From positions 620,001-684,000 of the forward strand of contig NZ_JBFRGU010000001.1 in the NCBI RefSeq assembly GCF_052115485.1: DNA of 64,000 bases. The letters are read 5' to 3'. Each line of letters begins with the position of its first letter. The stretch's first letter is position 1. The notes under the pieces were generated by a model, which was given only the letters and a program-made list of their open reading frames with translations, was not told the origin of the DNA and did no database searches. The stretch is from Microvirga sp052115485 (GTDB lineage Bacteria > Pseudomonadota > Alphaproteobacteria > Rhizobiales > Beijerinckiaceae). Position numbers and translations under genes: made by a program. Shown piece after piece: positions 26,720 to 35,104 of this stretch.

Positions 26720-26813
26720 AGCTTGATCGTGTCTCTTTGAAACACGATCAAGCTCCCGATTCCTTATTGCCGCATGATCGGGGCGAGCAACCGGTTTCCA
26801 CTTGTTCTAATGC
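26720..26813. repeat. Palindromic repeat, modules 2 and 1
   Basis: Module 2 (26720-26754) is a perfect 13-bp stem, AGCTTGATCGTGT / ACACGATCAAGCT. Module 1 (26772-26813) starts GCATGATCGGGGCGAGCAACC and ends ACTTGTTCTAATGC. The stop codon of the YbdK-type ligase (TAG, 26809-26807 on the minus strand) lies inside module 1, where other copies read GTTCTGAT. Confidence 0.9.
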
Positions 26814-27946
26814 CGGACGACGGACTCGCCGACGGTTTCGGCCGAGAGCCAATCGACCACATTCGCCAGGGCATCGCGGTTCGAAAGACCGCGTCCCGAG
26901 GCTTCCGTATAGAGCGCGAGTTGCTGATCGGCGCTCGTACCCCGAGCCACGATCCAGCGCGCCAGATCGATTTCCCGCTCACAGCCGAGCGCCTTCGCGT
27001 CGTCCGCAACGAGGGCGAGAACCTCGTCCAGGACCTGACGGACCGGTTTCGCGCTGCGGCTTGCCTCATCGACAAAGCTGCCGTGAATGCCATAGCGCTG
27101 GGCGCGCCAGCCATTCTCGTCGTTGATCGCCCGCGAGGCGCCGGTCTGACCCGCATTGAGCTTCGAATCGCGACTCAGCCGCCGCACGAGACACCGGAAG
27201 AGCGCTGCAATGGCGATGGTGTCGTCGAGCCGGGTGCAACTGTCCGCGACGCGCAATTCCAGCGTCGGGTGCTTCAGCGATGGGCGGATGACCCACCAGA
27301 CGTAGCTCGAATTTTCAATCGCCCGCGCCTCCACCAGTGTATCAATGTAACGCTGGTAGTCAGTCGCGTCCTGAAAGAGATCGGGCAAACCTGTTCGCGG
27401 CATTTCCCGGTAGGCGGCAAGACGATAGCCGAGCAAGCCCGTGCGTTGCGCCTGCCAGAAGGGTGAGGAAGTCGACAAAGCGAGGAACAACGGCAGATAC
27501 GGCTGCATGCGATTCATGATGTCGACGCGAACGGCCAGCTCCGGCACTTCCACGTGAACATGCATGCCGCACACCACCGTGCGGCTCCCGACCATCTGCA
27601 GATCGTGCATCACCTTGCCATAGCGCGGCTGTGAACTCGGGCGGACCTTGCTCCAGAGCGCAAGGGGATGAGTGCCTGCGGCCATGATGGAGAGGTCGAG
27701 CTCGCGAGCGAGCGTCCCGACGGATCGACGCAGATCCTCAAGGCTCCCGCGGGCTTCGGCAAAGCTCTCGCTCGGCTTGGTTGCAACCTCGATTTGAGGC
27801 TCGAGCATTTCCGCCTGCACCTGATCGGAAAGATTTTTGTGACAGGATGCAAAGAACTCTTTCATTCTACCGCGTGCAGCATCGCGTTTTGCAACATCGT
27901 TTACAAAGTATTCTTCTTCGATTCCGAATCGGAATTCCCCAGTCAT
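26807..27946 (-). CDS. Carboxylate-amine ligase of the GCS2/YbdK family
   Basis: A 379-residue member of the GCS2 family with FGIEEEYFV at the N-terminus, VVCGMHVHVEVP in the centre and PTLELRVADSC in the C-terminal half, all family hallmarks for an ATP-dependent glutamyl ligase. E. coli YbdK has weak glutamate-cysteine ligase activity; the true role is unknown. A GAGGAGA ribosome-binding site precedes the ATG. It lies just upstream of gshA on the same strand, so two paralogous-fold ligases are neighbours. Confidence 0.9.
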   Translation of the reverse strand: MTGEFRFGIEEEYFVNDVAKRDAARGRMKEFFASCHKNLSDQVQAEMLEPQIEVATKPSESFAEARGSLEDLRRSVGTLARELDLSIMAAGTHPLALWSKVRPSSQPRYGKVMHDLQMVGSRTVVCGMHVHVEVPELAVRVDIMNRMQPYLPLFLALSTSSPFWQAQRTGLLGYRLAAYREMPRTGLPDLFQDATDYQRYIDTLVEARAIENSSYVWWVIRPSLKHPTLELRVADSCTRLDDTIAIAALFRCLVRRLSRDSKLNAGQTGASRAINDENGWRAQRYGIHGSFVDEASRSAKPVRQVLDEVLALVADDAKALGCEREIDLARWIVARGTSADQQLALYTEASGRGLSNRDALANVVDWLSAETVGESVVRH

Positions 27947-28118
27947 GCCGACTCTCCTCTTGATTTTTTTGATCGTCTACGCTGACGAATGGGATTCGTT
28001 ACTCGAACGAACCTCCAAACTGCGACTCATTGAGGCAGGATTGGGGCGTGCTCGACACGAAAGGCTAAGCTCTTGAAGTCAGGGATTTATCGGCAAGGAC
28101 TATCGGTGCATGGCCGAA

Positions 28119-28865
28119 TCAACGCCAGTCTCCAAGGGTCGCCTGGACGATGGCCAGAGCGGCCACCGCTGCAGTGTCGGCCCGCAGGATGCGGGGCCCC
28201 AATGAAACACGAAGACATCGTTGGTGAGCGGAGACAATCGCCCTCTCCTGGTCTGTGAAGCCCCCTTCGGGACCCACGACAACGGCGAGGCCTACACCCC
28301 GGTTCCCACTCCCCGACAAGGCTTCCACCGGATTTGAGACGGAAGCATCCTCATCGCAAAAAATGACGAGGCGGTCGGGCTCCAACGCGCTGATGGCCTT
28401 TGCGAAATTCTCTTCTTCACGAATTTCGGGAATCGAGAGAATGCCACATTGCTCGGCGGCCTCGATGGCGTTCGCGCGCATGCGGTCGAGATTGACCCGG
28501 GTGCTTTGCGTGCGCTGCGTGAGTATCGGTTGCAGCACACCCGCCCCCATCTCCACGGCCTTCTGAACCATGTAGTCCAGCCGGGCGTGCTTGAGCGGGG
28601 CGAAGAGATAGACGAGATCGGGCCGGGCCGCCTGTTCGCGGGTTCTCGCGACACAAACGAGATCCGCCGCCTTGCGACCCTCGACCGCGATACTCGTCAG
28701 CCATTCGCCATCGCGTCCGTTGAAGACGAGCACGTGACCGTCCGCGCGAAGACGCAGGACGTTTAGGAGATAATTCGCCTGTGCACGGTCAAGTTCGACT
28801 CGTGCCCCCGCTTGCAACGGAGCTTCGACGAACAGACGGGGTGCGTTGAAATCGTAAGCGGCCAT
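28119..28865 (-). CDS. rsmE: 16S rRNA (uracil-1498-N3)-methyltransferase
   Basis: This SPOUT-class methyltransferase modifies U1498 of 16S rRNA. The 248-residue product has the N-terminal PUA-like RNA-binding half and the C-terminal knot with VVVGPEGGFTDQE and SLGPRILRADTAAV, which bind S-adenosylmethionine. The start is chosen at 28865 by family length (MAAYDFNAPRLFV). ATG 28904 has a better ribosome-binding site (GAGG) and may be the real start, adding 13 residues. Upstream in-frame sequence beyond that is not part of the gene. Confidence 0.92.
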   Translation of the reverse strand: MAAYDFNAPRLFVEAPLQAGARVELDRAQANYLLNVLRLRADGHVLVFNGRDGEWLTSIAVEGRKAADLVCVARTREQAARPDLVYLFAPLKHARLDYMVQKAVEMGAGVLQPILTQRTQSTRVNLDRMRANAIEAAEQCGILSIPEIREEENFAKAISALEPDRLVIFCDEDASVSNPVEALSGSGNRGVGLAVVVGPEGGFTDQERAIVSAHQRCLRVSLGPRILRADTAAVAALAIVQATLGDWR

Positions 28866-29079
28866 GGATGCGCCCGGAACTGACGGTTCGGATTCGGTTA
28901 CCATTCCCGCCTCAGAAAGGACATGGGGATGAATAAGAAGGTGTTCTGTCACACTTTTGAACGAAAAATTGAGGCCCGAGACGGGCGCGAGGCCAATCAC
29001 CGCTTGGCCTTTGGGGGTGCAAGCTGCTAACAGAAGCCCTCGCGCGCGACGTGTCGCGCCTTGCTCAAGGACTTTGCCG

Positions 29080-29541
29080 ATGCCGTATGCCCGTTCGCTC
29101 CTTGCCGCTGCATTTGCCGCCGCTGGCGCCTTCGTCGCGGCCCCTGCCCTCGCCCAGTCGAACTCTTGCGGGGATGCGCAGAAATTCCTGGGAGAACGCC
29201 AGGGACTGATCCAGCAGATCAACAAACTCGGCGGTGGAAAAAAGAAGCAAATAGATGCGCGCGACGCCTGCGCGATCTTCACCAAGCTCGTCGCCAACGG
29301 CAACACCGGCGTCAAGTGGCTCGAGGCCAACAAGGATTGGTGCCAGGTTCCGGATCAATTCGCCGAGAATTTCAAGCGCGACCACGGCCAGGCGGTCGAA
29401 ATGCGCGGCAAGGCCTGCCAGGCGGCCGCTAAGATGGCCGAAATGGAAAAGCAGGCCAAAGCCGGTCAACAACGTGGCCCCGGTCTCCTCGGCGGCGGCG
29501 GCTTGACCGGCGAATACAAGATGCCGCAGGGCGCGCTCTAA
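29080..29541 (+). CDS. Secreted protein of unknown function, Gly-rich end
   Basis: A protein of 153 residues with a signal peptide (residues 1 to about 25, ending PALAQ). The mature part has four cysteines (SNSCGDAQ, DACAIF, DWCQV and GKACQAA), probably two disulfides, mostly helical sequence and a short Gly-rich end (GLLGGGGLTGEYK). I do not recognise a named family; similar small proteins are common in Hyphomicrobiales. It is followed by ubiA after 9 bases and may share its transcript. Confidence 0.82.
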   Translation: MPYARSLLAAAFAAAGAFVAAPALAQSNSCGDAQKFLGERQGLIQQINKLGGGKKKQIDARDACAIFTKLVANGNTGVKWLEANKDWCQVPDQFAENFKRDHGQAVEMRGKACQAAAKMAEMEKQAKAGQQRGPGLLGGGGLTGEYKMPQGAL

Positions 29542-29550
29542 AGCATCGCT

Positions 29551-30492
29551 GTGGCGAAGGAGCAAAACGCCTCGTCCCTGCCCGATGCCGTTCGCGGACA
29601 TTGGGCCGACCGCATCGCGCCGGCCCATATTCGCCCTTATCTGCGTCTCGCCCGGATCGAGCGCCCTATCGGCTGGTGGCTTCTGGTCCTGCCGTGCTGG
29701 TGGTCCGCCGCACTTGCGGCCGTGGCAGGCGGGCAGACTTTGCCGAACCTCTATCAGTGCCTGCTCTTCCTGATCGGCGCTATCGCCATGCGCGGAGCCG
29801 GATCGACCTATAACGACATTGTCGACCGGGATCTCGATGCGCGAGTCGAACGCACCCGCGACCGTCCTCTCCCATCGGGACAGGTGAGCACGAAAGCGGC
29901 TGTCGCCTTCCTCGCCCTGCAATGCCTGATCGGCCTCGCCGTCCTGCTTCAATTCAACGGGTTCACGATTGTGCTGGGCTTCGCCTCGCTCGGCGTCGTC
30001 GCGCTCTATCCGTTCATGAAGCGCTTTTTCTGGATGCCGCAGATCGTGCTCGGCTTTGCCTTTTCCTGGGGCGCGTTGATGGGCTGGGCCGCTTCCTTCG
30101 GGGGTCTCAACGCGGCGCCCTTGGTTCTCTACGCCGGCGCCATTGCCTGGGTCATCGGCTACGACACAATCTACGCACTGCAGGATATCGAGGACGACGA
30201 GATCGCCGGAATCAAATCCTCGGCGCGCTTCTTCGGCGACAGAGTCAATCTCGGCATCGCTATCTGCTATGCGTCCGCTGTCCTGATGATCGGTCTCTCC
30301 TTCGTCTTTGCGGGCGTCGGCCCGGTCGGTTTTCTCGGACTCGCTCTCTTTGCCGCCCACCTGGCATGGCAGGTCATGCAGGCGGACCGGAATGACGGCG
30401 CCGGCGCGTTGCGGCTTTTCCGCGCCAATAGAAATGCAGGTTTGATCTTGTTTGCGGGTCTGGTGCTCGACGCGCTGGCTAAAGCCGCGTGA
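29551..30492 (+). CDS. ubiA: 4-hydroxybenzoate polyprenyltransferase
   Basis: This polytopic prenyltransferase attaches the isoprenoid tail to 4-hydroxybenzoate in ubiquinone synthesis. The 313-residue protein has both Asp-rich motifs: NDIVDRDLDARVERTRDRPL and YALQDIEDDEIAG. The start is GTG 29551. The ubiquinone made feeds the respiratory chain that ends in the oxidase encoded at the left of the window. Identity is secure. Confidence 0.95.
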   Translation: MAKEQNASSLPDAVRGHWADRIAPAHIRPYLRLARIERPIGWWLLVLPCWWSAALAAVAGGQTLPNLYQCLLFLIGAIAMRGAGSTYNDIVDRDLDARVERTRDRPLPSGQVSTKAAVAFLALQCLIGLAVLLQFNGFTIVLGFASLGVVALYPFMKRFFWMPQIVLGFAFSWGALMGWAASFGGLNAAPLVLYAGAIAWVIGYDTIYALQDIEDDEIAGIKSSARFFGDRVNLGIAICYASAVLMIGLSFVFAGVGPVGFLGLALFAAHLAWQVMQADRNDGAGALRLFRANRNAGLILFAGLVLDALAKAA

Positions 30493-30631
30493 AGCAGACC
30501 CTCGCCAATCCGAAAGCGCCTTTTTGGCCGCATGGCCTCGCGGAAGCCAGGCACGATGCCCAATTTAAAGGCCTGCATCCGGAACGCCGATCTGCTACGA
30601 GAGCGGCGCGGTTTTTAATCTCGTCACGCTG

Positions 30632-31435
30632 ATGTTCGCTTCCTCCACCCCACCCCTTCCCTTGGCCCTGATGCCCCATGTTCGCGAGGCTGCCCGCGAG
30701 GCCGGGGCTATCGCCATGCCGCATTTCCGGGAAGGCGAGCAGACAGCGGCACGCCTCTGGTTCAAGGAGGGCAAGTCCCCTGTGACCGAGGCCGACATCG
30801 CAGTGGACACATTTCTCAAAGAAAAGCTTTTGACGCTCCACGAAGCCGGTTGGCTTTCCGAGGAAACGGCAGACGACCCGTCGCGGCTCGACCAGCGCTT
30901 CGTCTGGGTCGTCGACCCCATCGACGGCACTCGCGCCTTTGCGGCCGGGAGCCCCGATTGGTGTGTCGCCATTGCCCTTCTCGAAGAGAACAGGCCGATT
31001 CTAGGGGTGGTGTATTCCCCTATCGGCGACTTATTTTATGAGGCCATCGCGAACGGCGGCGCTTTCCTCAACGGTGAGAGGCTGCACGTTCCCTCCACGG
31101 CTCGCAACAAACCCATGAGAGTCGCAGGACCCAAACCGATGGCGGATCTCTATGCGAGTCGTACCGGGTCAGCCGAACTTCTGCCCAAAATTCCGTCGCT
31201 CGCTCTCAGGATCGTCCGGGTCGCCTCGGGCGTGATCGATGTCGGGCTGGCCTCTCCCAATTCTCACGATTGGGACATCGCTGCCGCCGACCTGATCCTG
31301 AGTGAGGCCGGCGGACGTCTGACCGATCTGGCCGGCGCCGTTCCCACTTATAACCGCTCCCATCCGACCCATGGCGAGTTAATTGCCGTTGGGTCATGGT
31401 TGCATCCGAGCCTCATTGAGGCCATGAGAACCTGA
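30632..31435 (+). CDS. cysQ: 3'(2'),5'-bisphosphate nucleotidase / inositol monophosphatase family
   Basis: A Mg2+-dependent, lithium-sensitive-type phosphatase of 267 residues. The metal motifs are PVTEADIAVD, the acidic LSEETADD, and WVVDPIDGTRAF; the last motif, SHDWDIAAADLIL, closes the site. CysQ removes the 3'-phosphate of PAP from sulfate assimilation; histidinol-phosphatase or inositol phosphatase activity cannot be excluded from sequence. The start is ATG 30632, with ATG 30671 as an alternative. Confidence 0.88.
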   Translation: MFASSTPPLPLALMPHVREAAREAGAIAMPHFREGEQTAARLWFKEGKSPVTEADIAVDTFLKEKLLTLHEAGWLSEETADDPSRLDQRFVWVVDPIDGTRAFAAGSPDWCVAIALLEENRPILGVVYSPIGDLFYEAIANGGAFLNGERLHVPSTARNKPMRVAGPKPMADLYASRTGSAELLPKIPSLALRIVRVASGVIDVGLASPNSHDWDIAAADLILSEAGGRLTDLAGAVPTYNRSHPTHGELIAVGSWLHPSLIEAMRT

Positions 31436-31493
31436 ACCTCTGGCAAGGCTTTGGCTGCATTTCTTGCATCTCGAACAGGAGTGTCACTTCCCC

Positions 31494-31724
31494 ATGACCG
31501 ATAAGCCCGGCAAGCAATTGCTTCATCTTGTCTTCGGCGGCGAGTTGAACGACCTCGACTCAATCGATTTCAAGGATCTCTCGAAGCTCGACATCGTCGG
31601 CATCTATCCGAACTACGCCACCGCCCATGCCGCCTGGAAGGCCAAGGCGCAATCGACGGTAGACAACGCGCATATGCGCTACTTCGTCGTGCACTTGCAC
31701 CGCCTGCTGAACCCGCAGGACTGA
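31494..31724 (+). CDS. DUF4170 small protein
   Basis: A compact protein of 76 residues without signal or membrane segment. The LHLVFGGEL start and the GIYPNYATAHAAWKAKAQ and YFVVHLHRLL segments are typical of DUF4170, a family that in alphaproteobacteria sits next to the Kdo/lipid A genes. The function is unknown. It is followed after 11 bases by the DUF374 acyltransferase, in line with a cysQ-DUF4170-DUF374-waaA-lpxK unit. Confidence 0.9.
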   Translation: MTDKPGKQLLHLVFGGELNDLDSIDFKDLSKLDIVGIYPNYATAHAAWKAKAQSTVDNAHMRYFVVHLHRLLNPQD

Positions 31725-31735
31725 ACTGAGGGCGC

Positions 31736-32506
31736 ATGGGGCTCGTCAAAAACATCGTCAGATCACGTCCCGTCCAGGAGGCCTTAGGCTTCCTGGTAGC
31801 AGGCTATCTCGGCCTCGTGCGCCGGACGAACCGTTTCGTGATCGAGCCCGCCGACGCCTATGATCGTATCGGTCCGCAGATGCCGGTCATCGCCGCCATG
31901 TGGCATGGCCAGCATTTCATGATCCATTACGCCAAGCGCCCGCAGGACCGAGCGGCGAGCCTCGTCTCCCGCTCCGGGGATGGCGAGTTCAACGCCGTCG
32001 CGCTCCGCCATCTCGGCGTTCGCGCCATCCGAGGCTCCGGCGCCCGTGGTCGCGACATCCGCAAGAAAGGCGGCGCGAGAGCCTTGCGAGGCCTTTTGCG
32101 CGCTTTGACCGACGGCGAAATGGTGGTGATGACCGCCGACATTCCGAAGATTTCGCGGATCTGCGGAACCGGCATCGTGACCCTGGCGCAATTGTCCGGC
32201 CGGCCCATCGTGCCTGTTGCCGTAGTGACCAGCAGGCGGATCGATTTCAAGAGCTGGGACAGTGCCAGCATCGGCCTACCCTTCGGGCGCGGCGCGATGG
32301 TGCTGGGCGATCCGATCTCCGTGCCGCGCGAAGCGGATGCCGAACATTTGGAAACCATGCGCCAGCAGGTCGAGCGCGCACTCGACACAGTCCACGAGCG
32401 GGCCTACGCCCTTATCGGATCCCGCGACCCAGGAGCGAACACGGTTCGATCCAACGTCGCGAACGGCACAGGAAACCGCGCGACCGCCGGAGGCGCGACG
32501 CGATGA
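31736..32506 (+). CDS. DUF374 / lysophospholipid acyltransferase-like protein
   Basis: A 256-residue membrane-associated protein of the DUF374 family, related to LpxL/LpxM and other lysophospholipid acyltransferases. AAMWHGQHFMI is the candidate active-site histidine segment, and VSRSGDGEF and SGRPIVPVAV are conserved. Position in front of waaA suggests a role in lipid A or Kdo-lipid A acylation. Its stop overlaps the waaA start (ATGA). The substrate is inferred from context only. Confidence 0.9.
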   Translation: MGLVKNIVRSRPVQEALGFLVAGYLGLVRRTNRFVIEPADAYDRIGPQMPVIAAMWHGQHFMIHYAKRPQDRAASLVSRSGDGEFNAVALRHLGVRAIRGSGARGRDIRKKGGARALRGLLRALTDGEMVVMTADIPKISRICGTGIVTLAQLSGRPIVPVAVVTSRRIDFKSWDSASIGLPFGRGAMVLGDPISVPREADAEHLETMRQQVERALDTVHERAYALIGSRDPGANTVRSNVANGTGNRATAGGATR

Positions 32507-33792
32507 GACTTCCCGTTCTTCTCAAGACTTATGGCGCTCTGACGGCGGCATTGGAACCAGCTGTTCTCGGCCTGCTCTATTGGCGTCAGCGCAAAGGCCT
32601 GGAAGAACGCAGCCGCCTGGGCGAGCGCCAAGGCCACCCTGGCCGCGTGCGGCCGAAGGGACATCTCGCCTGGGTTCACGGTGCCAGCATCGGCGAAACC
32701 CTGTCCCTCATCCCCGTCATCGAGCGCCTCACGAAGCGCGGCCTTTCGGTGCTTGTCACCTCCGGCACGAGGACTTCTGCCAGTCTCATCGCGCGCCGTT
32801 TGCCGCCCGGTGCATTTCATCAGTTCGTACCGCTCGACGTGCCGCGCTACAATCGACGCTTTCTCGATCACTGGAAACCGGATCTCGCACTCGTCGCGGA
32901 ATCCGAGATCTGGCCCAACATGGTCGTGGAGCTTCAACGTCGCGAAGTGCCGCTCATCCTCGTGAACGGCCGTGTTTCCGACCGCTCGTTTCAGCGCTGG
33001 CAAAAACTGCCGAGCATCATCAGATCGCTGCTCGAGCGTTTCGCGCTTTGTCTCGCGCAGACCCCTGCTGATGCCGAGCGGTTGGCGCGGCTTGGCGCTC
33101 CGCGCGTGGTGATGGCGGGCAACCTGAAATTCGACGCGCCCCCGCCTCCCGCCGATCCACGCCTCGTGGCGCATCTGTCCGGGCTTATCGCGGGCCGTCC
33201 GGTGTGGTTTGCCGCGAGCACACATCCGGGCGAGGAATCCGCCATCGTCGCGGTTCATCGCGCACTCGCGCAACGCCACCCGCATCTCCTTACCATCATC
33301 GCACCACGCCATCCGCAACGCGGCGCGGATGTCGCCGCCATCGCGGAGCGCGCCGGACTTCGCGCCGCCCGACGCTCCGCCGGCATTCATCCCGACCGCG
33401 CAACGGACGTTTACGTGGCCGACACGGTCGGTGAGATGGGCCTCTTCTACCGCTTGTCGCCTGTCGTTCTTATGGGCGGCTCGCTGATCGAGCACGGCGG
33501 CCAGAACCCTATCGAACCGGCCAAGCTCGGCGCTGCCATCCTGCACGGACAACACGTGCATAATTTCGCCGATGTCTACGCAGCGCTCGATGCCGCGCGC
33601 GGAGCGCTTCTCATCAAGGACAGTTCGACACTCGCGCGCGCGCTCAGCCAGCTTCTCAGCAACACCGCCCTGACGCGCCAGATGGCGCGCGCCGCATCTG
33701 AGGCCGTGCAGACCATGGGCGGCGCGGTCGACCGCACGATGCAGTCGATCGAACCCTTCATCGTGCAAGCCAAGATCGGAGCGCGACGCTGA
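32503..33792 (+). CDS. waaA: Kdo transferase (GT30)
   Basis: This inner-membrane glycosyltransferase adds 3-deoxy-D-manno-octulosonic acid to lipid IVA. The product has 429 residues starting MRLPVLLKTYGALTAALEP, with an N-terminal membrane anchor, HGASIGETLSLIPVI and ESEIWPNMV in the acceptor half, and GGSLIEHGGQNPIEPAKLG in the CMP-Kdo-binding half. ATG 32503 overlaps the previous stop, and its own stop overlaps lpxK. The frame is open further upstream but that is shadow sequence. Confidence 0.95.
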   Translation: MRLPVLLKTYGALTAALEPAVLGLLYWRQRKGLEERSRLGERQGHPGRVRPKGHLAWVHGASIGETLSLIPVIERLTKRGLSVLVTSGTRTSASLIARRLPPGAFHQFVPLDVPRYNRRFLDHWKPDLALVAESEIWPNMVVELQRREVPLILVNGRVSDRSFQRWQKLPSIIRSLLERFALCLAQTPADAERLARLGAPRVVMAGNLKFDAPPPPADPRLVAHLSGLIAGRPVWFAASTHPGEESAIVAVHRALAQRHPHLLTIIAPRHPQRGADVAAIAERAGLRAARRSAGIHPDRATDVYVADTVGEMGLFYRLSPVVLMGGSLIEHGGQNPIEPAKLGAAILHGQHVHNFADVYAALDAARGALLIKDSSTLARALSQLLSNTALTRQMARAASEAVQTMGGAVDRTMQSIEPFIVQAKIGARR

Positions 33793-34805
33793 TGCGCGCG
33801 CCCACCTTCTGGTGGCGGACGAAGCCGACATTCCTCGCTCATCTGCTGCGTCCGCTCGCCGCGATCTACAGTGCCGTCGCTGCGCGCCGGATGGCGCAAG
33901 CAAGTGAACGCGCCGGGCTTCCCGTTATCTGCATCGGCAACTTCACGGCGGGGGGCGCGGGAAAAACGCCGACAGCCTTCGCCATCGCGCGACTTCTTTC
34001 GGAAGCGGGTGAGAAACCCGCCTTTCTTTCACGCGGTTATGGTGGTGAGCTGGCTGGGCCCGTTCAGGTGTCGAGCATGCATTCCGCCGCCGATGTTGGC
34101 GACGAGCCGCTGCTTTTGTCGCGGGCGGCGCCTGCTGTCGTTGCGCGAGCGCGTCCCGCCGGAGCGCACCTGGCCCATGAAATCGGCGCAAGCATCGTTG
34201 TGATGGATGATGGTTTGCAAAATCCTTCACTCAGGAAGGATCTGGCCATCGCCGTCGTCGATGGGACGACAGGCATCGGCAACGGCTTTTGTCTCCCTGC
34301 CGGTCCCTTGCGTGCATCACTCGACGCGCAATGGCCTATCGTGGATGCGGTTCTGATTATCGGTGAGGGCGAAGCCGGAGAGAGCGTGGCTTCCGAAGCC
34401 GCGCGCCACGGCAAGAGCGTGTTTCGTGCTCATATCGCTCCCGATCCGGAGGTCACATCACATTTGCAGAATCGGAAGGTGCTTGCTTTCGCCGGGATCG
34501 GGCGACCGGAAAAATTCTTCGAGACATTGCGCGCCAGCGGCGCATCGGTCGAACAGACGCGCTCTTTTCCAGATCATCATCCCTACAATGCGCAAGAACT
34601 TCGCACACTCGTGGACGAGGCACGGCGAAGCGGCCTTCAACTCGTCACAACGGAAAAGGATTTGGTGCGGATCGAGGGTCTATCCGATAAGACCATCGCG
34701 CAAGTTATTCGCACCTTGCCAATCGCATTGCACTTTGAAGACGAAGCCGCGTTCCGTAACCTCGTTCTGGCGAGGATCGCAAAGCGGCGGAGCGAGAGCG
34801 CTTAA
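33792..34805 (+). CDS. lpxK: Tetraacyldisaccharide 4'-kinase
   Basis: This enzyme phosphorylates the 4' position of the lipid A disaccharide. The 337-residue protein has an N-terminal membrane helix, the Walker A loop GNFTAGGAGKTP, and VVMDDGLQNPSL, the conserved Walker B/catalytic segment. TTEKDLVRI near the C-terminus is also typical. Its start overlaps the waaA stop by one base. It ends the lipid A gene unit and converges on the DUF2093 gene. Confidence 0.95.
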   Translation: MRAPTFWWRTKPTFLAHLLRPLAAIYSAVAARRMAQASERAGLPVICIGNFTAGGAGKTPTAFAIARLLSEAGEKPAFLSRGYGGELAGPVQVSSMHSAADVGDEPLLLSRAAPAVVARARPAGAHLAHEIGASIVVMDDGLQNPSLRKDLAIAVVDGTTGIGNGFCLPAGPLRASLDAQWPIVDAVLIIGEGEAGESVASEAARHGKSVFRAHIAPDPEVTSHLQNRKVLAFAGIGRPEKFFETLRASGASVEQTRSFPDHHPYNAQELRTLVDEARRSGLQLVTTEKDLVRIEGLSDKTIAQVIRTLPIALHFEDEAAFRNLVLARIAKRRSESA

Positions 34806-34806
34806 A

Positions 34807-35043
34807 TCAAAGCGTACGCTGGCGAGGTGTGCGACCCAGACGCTCGCACACGGCCTCCGGCGAGGCGTAGGCCTCCTGGTGCTCGACGCTCCAGTATTTC
34901 AATTCATCGAGCGGAATTTCACGCCCCGTTACGGCGCAGCGGACGAAAGACCCCGGTCTCACGACGCGAAAATCGGCATCGAGATATTGCACGACGGCTT
35001 CGCCGTTATTGCTGTCAAATCGGTTCAACATGGTCACGATCAT
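34807..35043 (-). CDS. DUF2093 small protein
   Basis: A protein of about 78 residues. LNRFDSNNGEAVVQYLDADF and the C-terminal VTGREIPLDELKYWSVE segment define DUF2093, a family of alphaproteobacteria with no known function; the single CAVTG cysteine is conserved in what I recall of the family. The start is taken at 35043 with a second ATG 12 bases later. It follows xseA on the same strand after a 61-base gap when read from the minus strand. Confidence 0.88.
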   Translation of the reverse strand: MIVTMLNRFDSNNGEAVVQYLDADFRVVRPGSFVRCAVTGREIPLDELKYWSVEHQEAYASPEAVCERLGRTPRQRTL

Positions 35044-35104
35044 ATAGGAACTTGGGGCCTTAGACCAAGATCTCGGACAAAAATCTCGTCTCACCGCTCG
35101 ATCT

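Noticed and set aside
28866..29333. N-terminal extension of rsmE to about 404 residues
   Set aside because: The extension runs antisense to the secreted-protein gene at 29080 and has no family match; only a 13-residue extension to 28904 is plausible.
31900..32502. In-frame extension upstream of waaA
   Set aside because: Overlaps the DUF374 gene in another frame and looks like shadow sequence; ATG 32503 with the ATGA overlap is the natural start.
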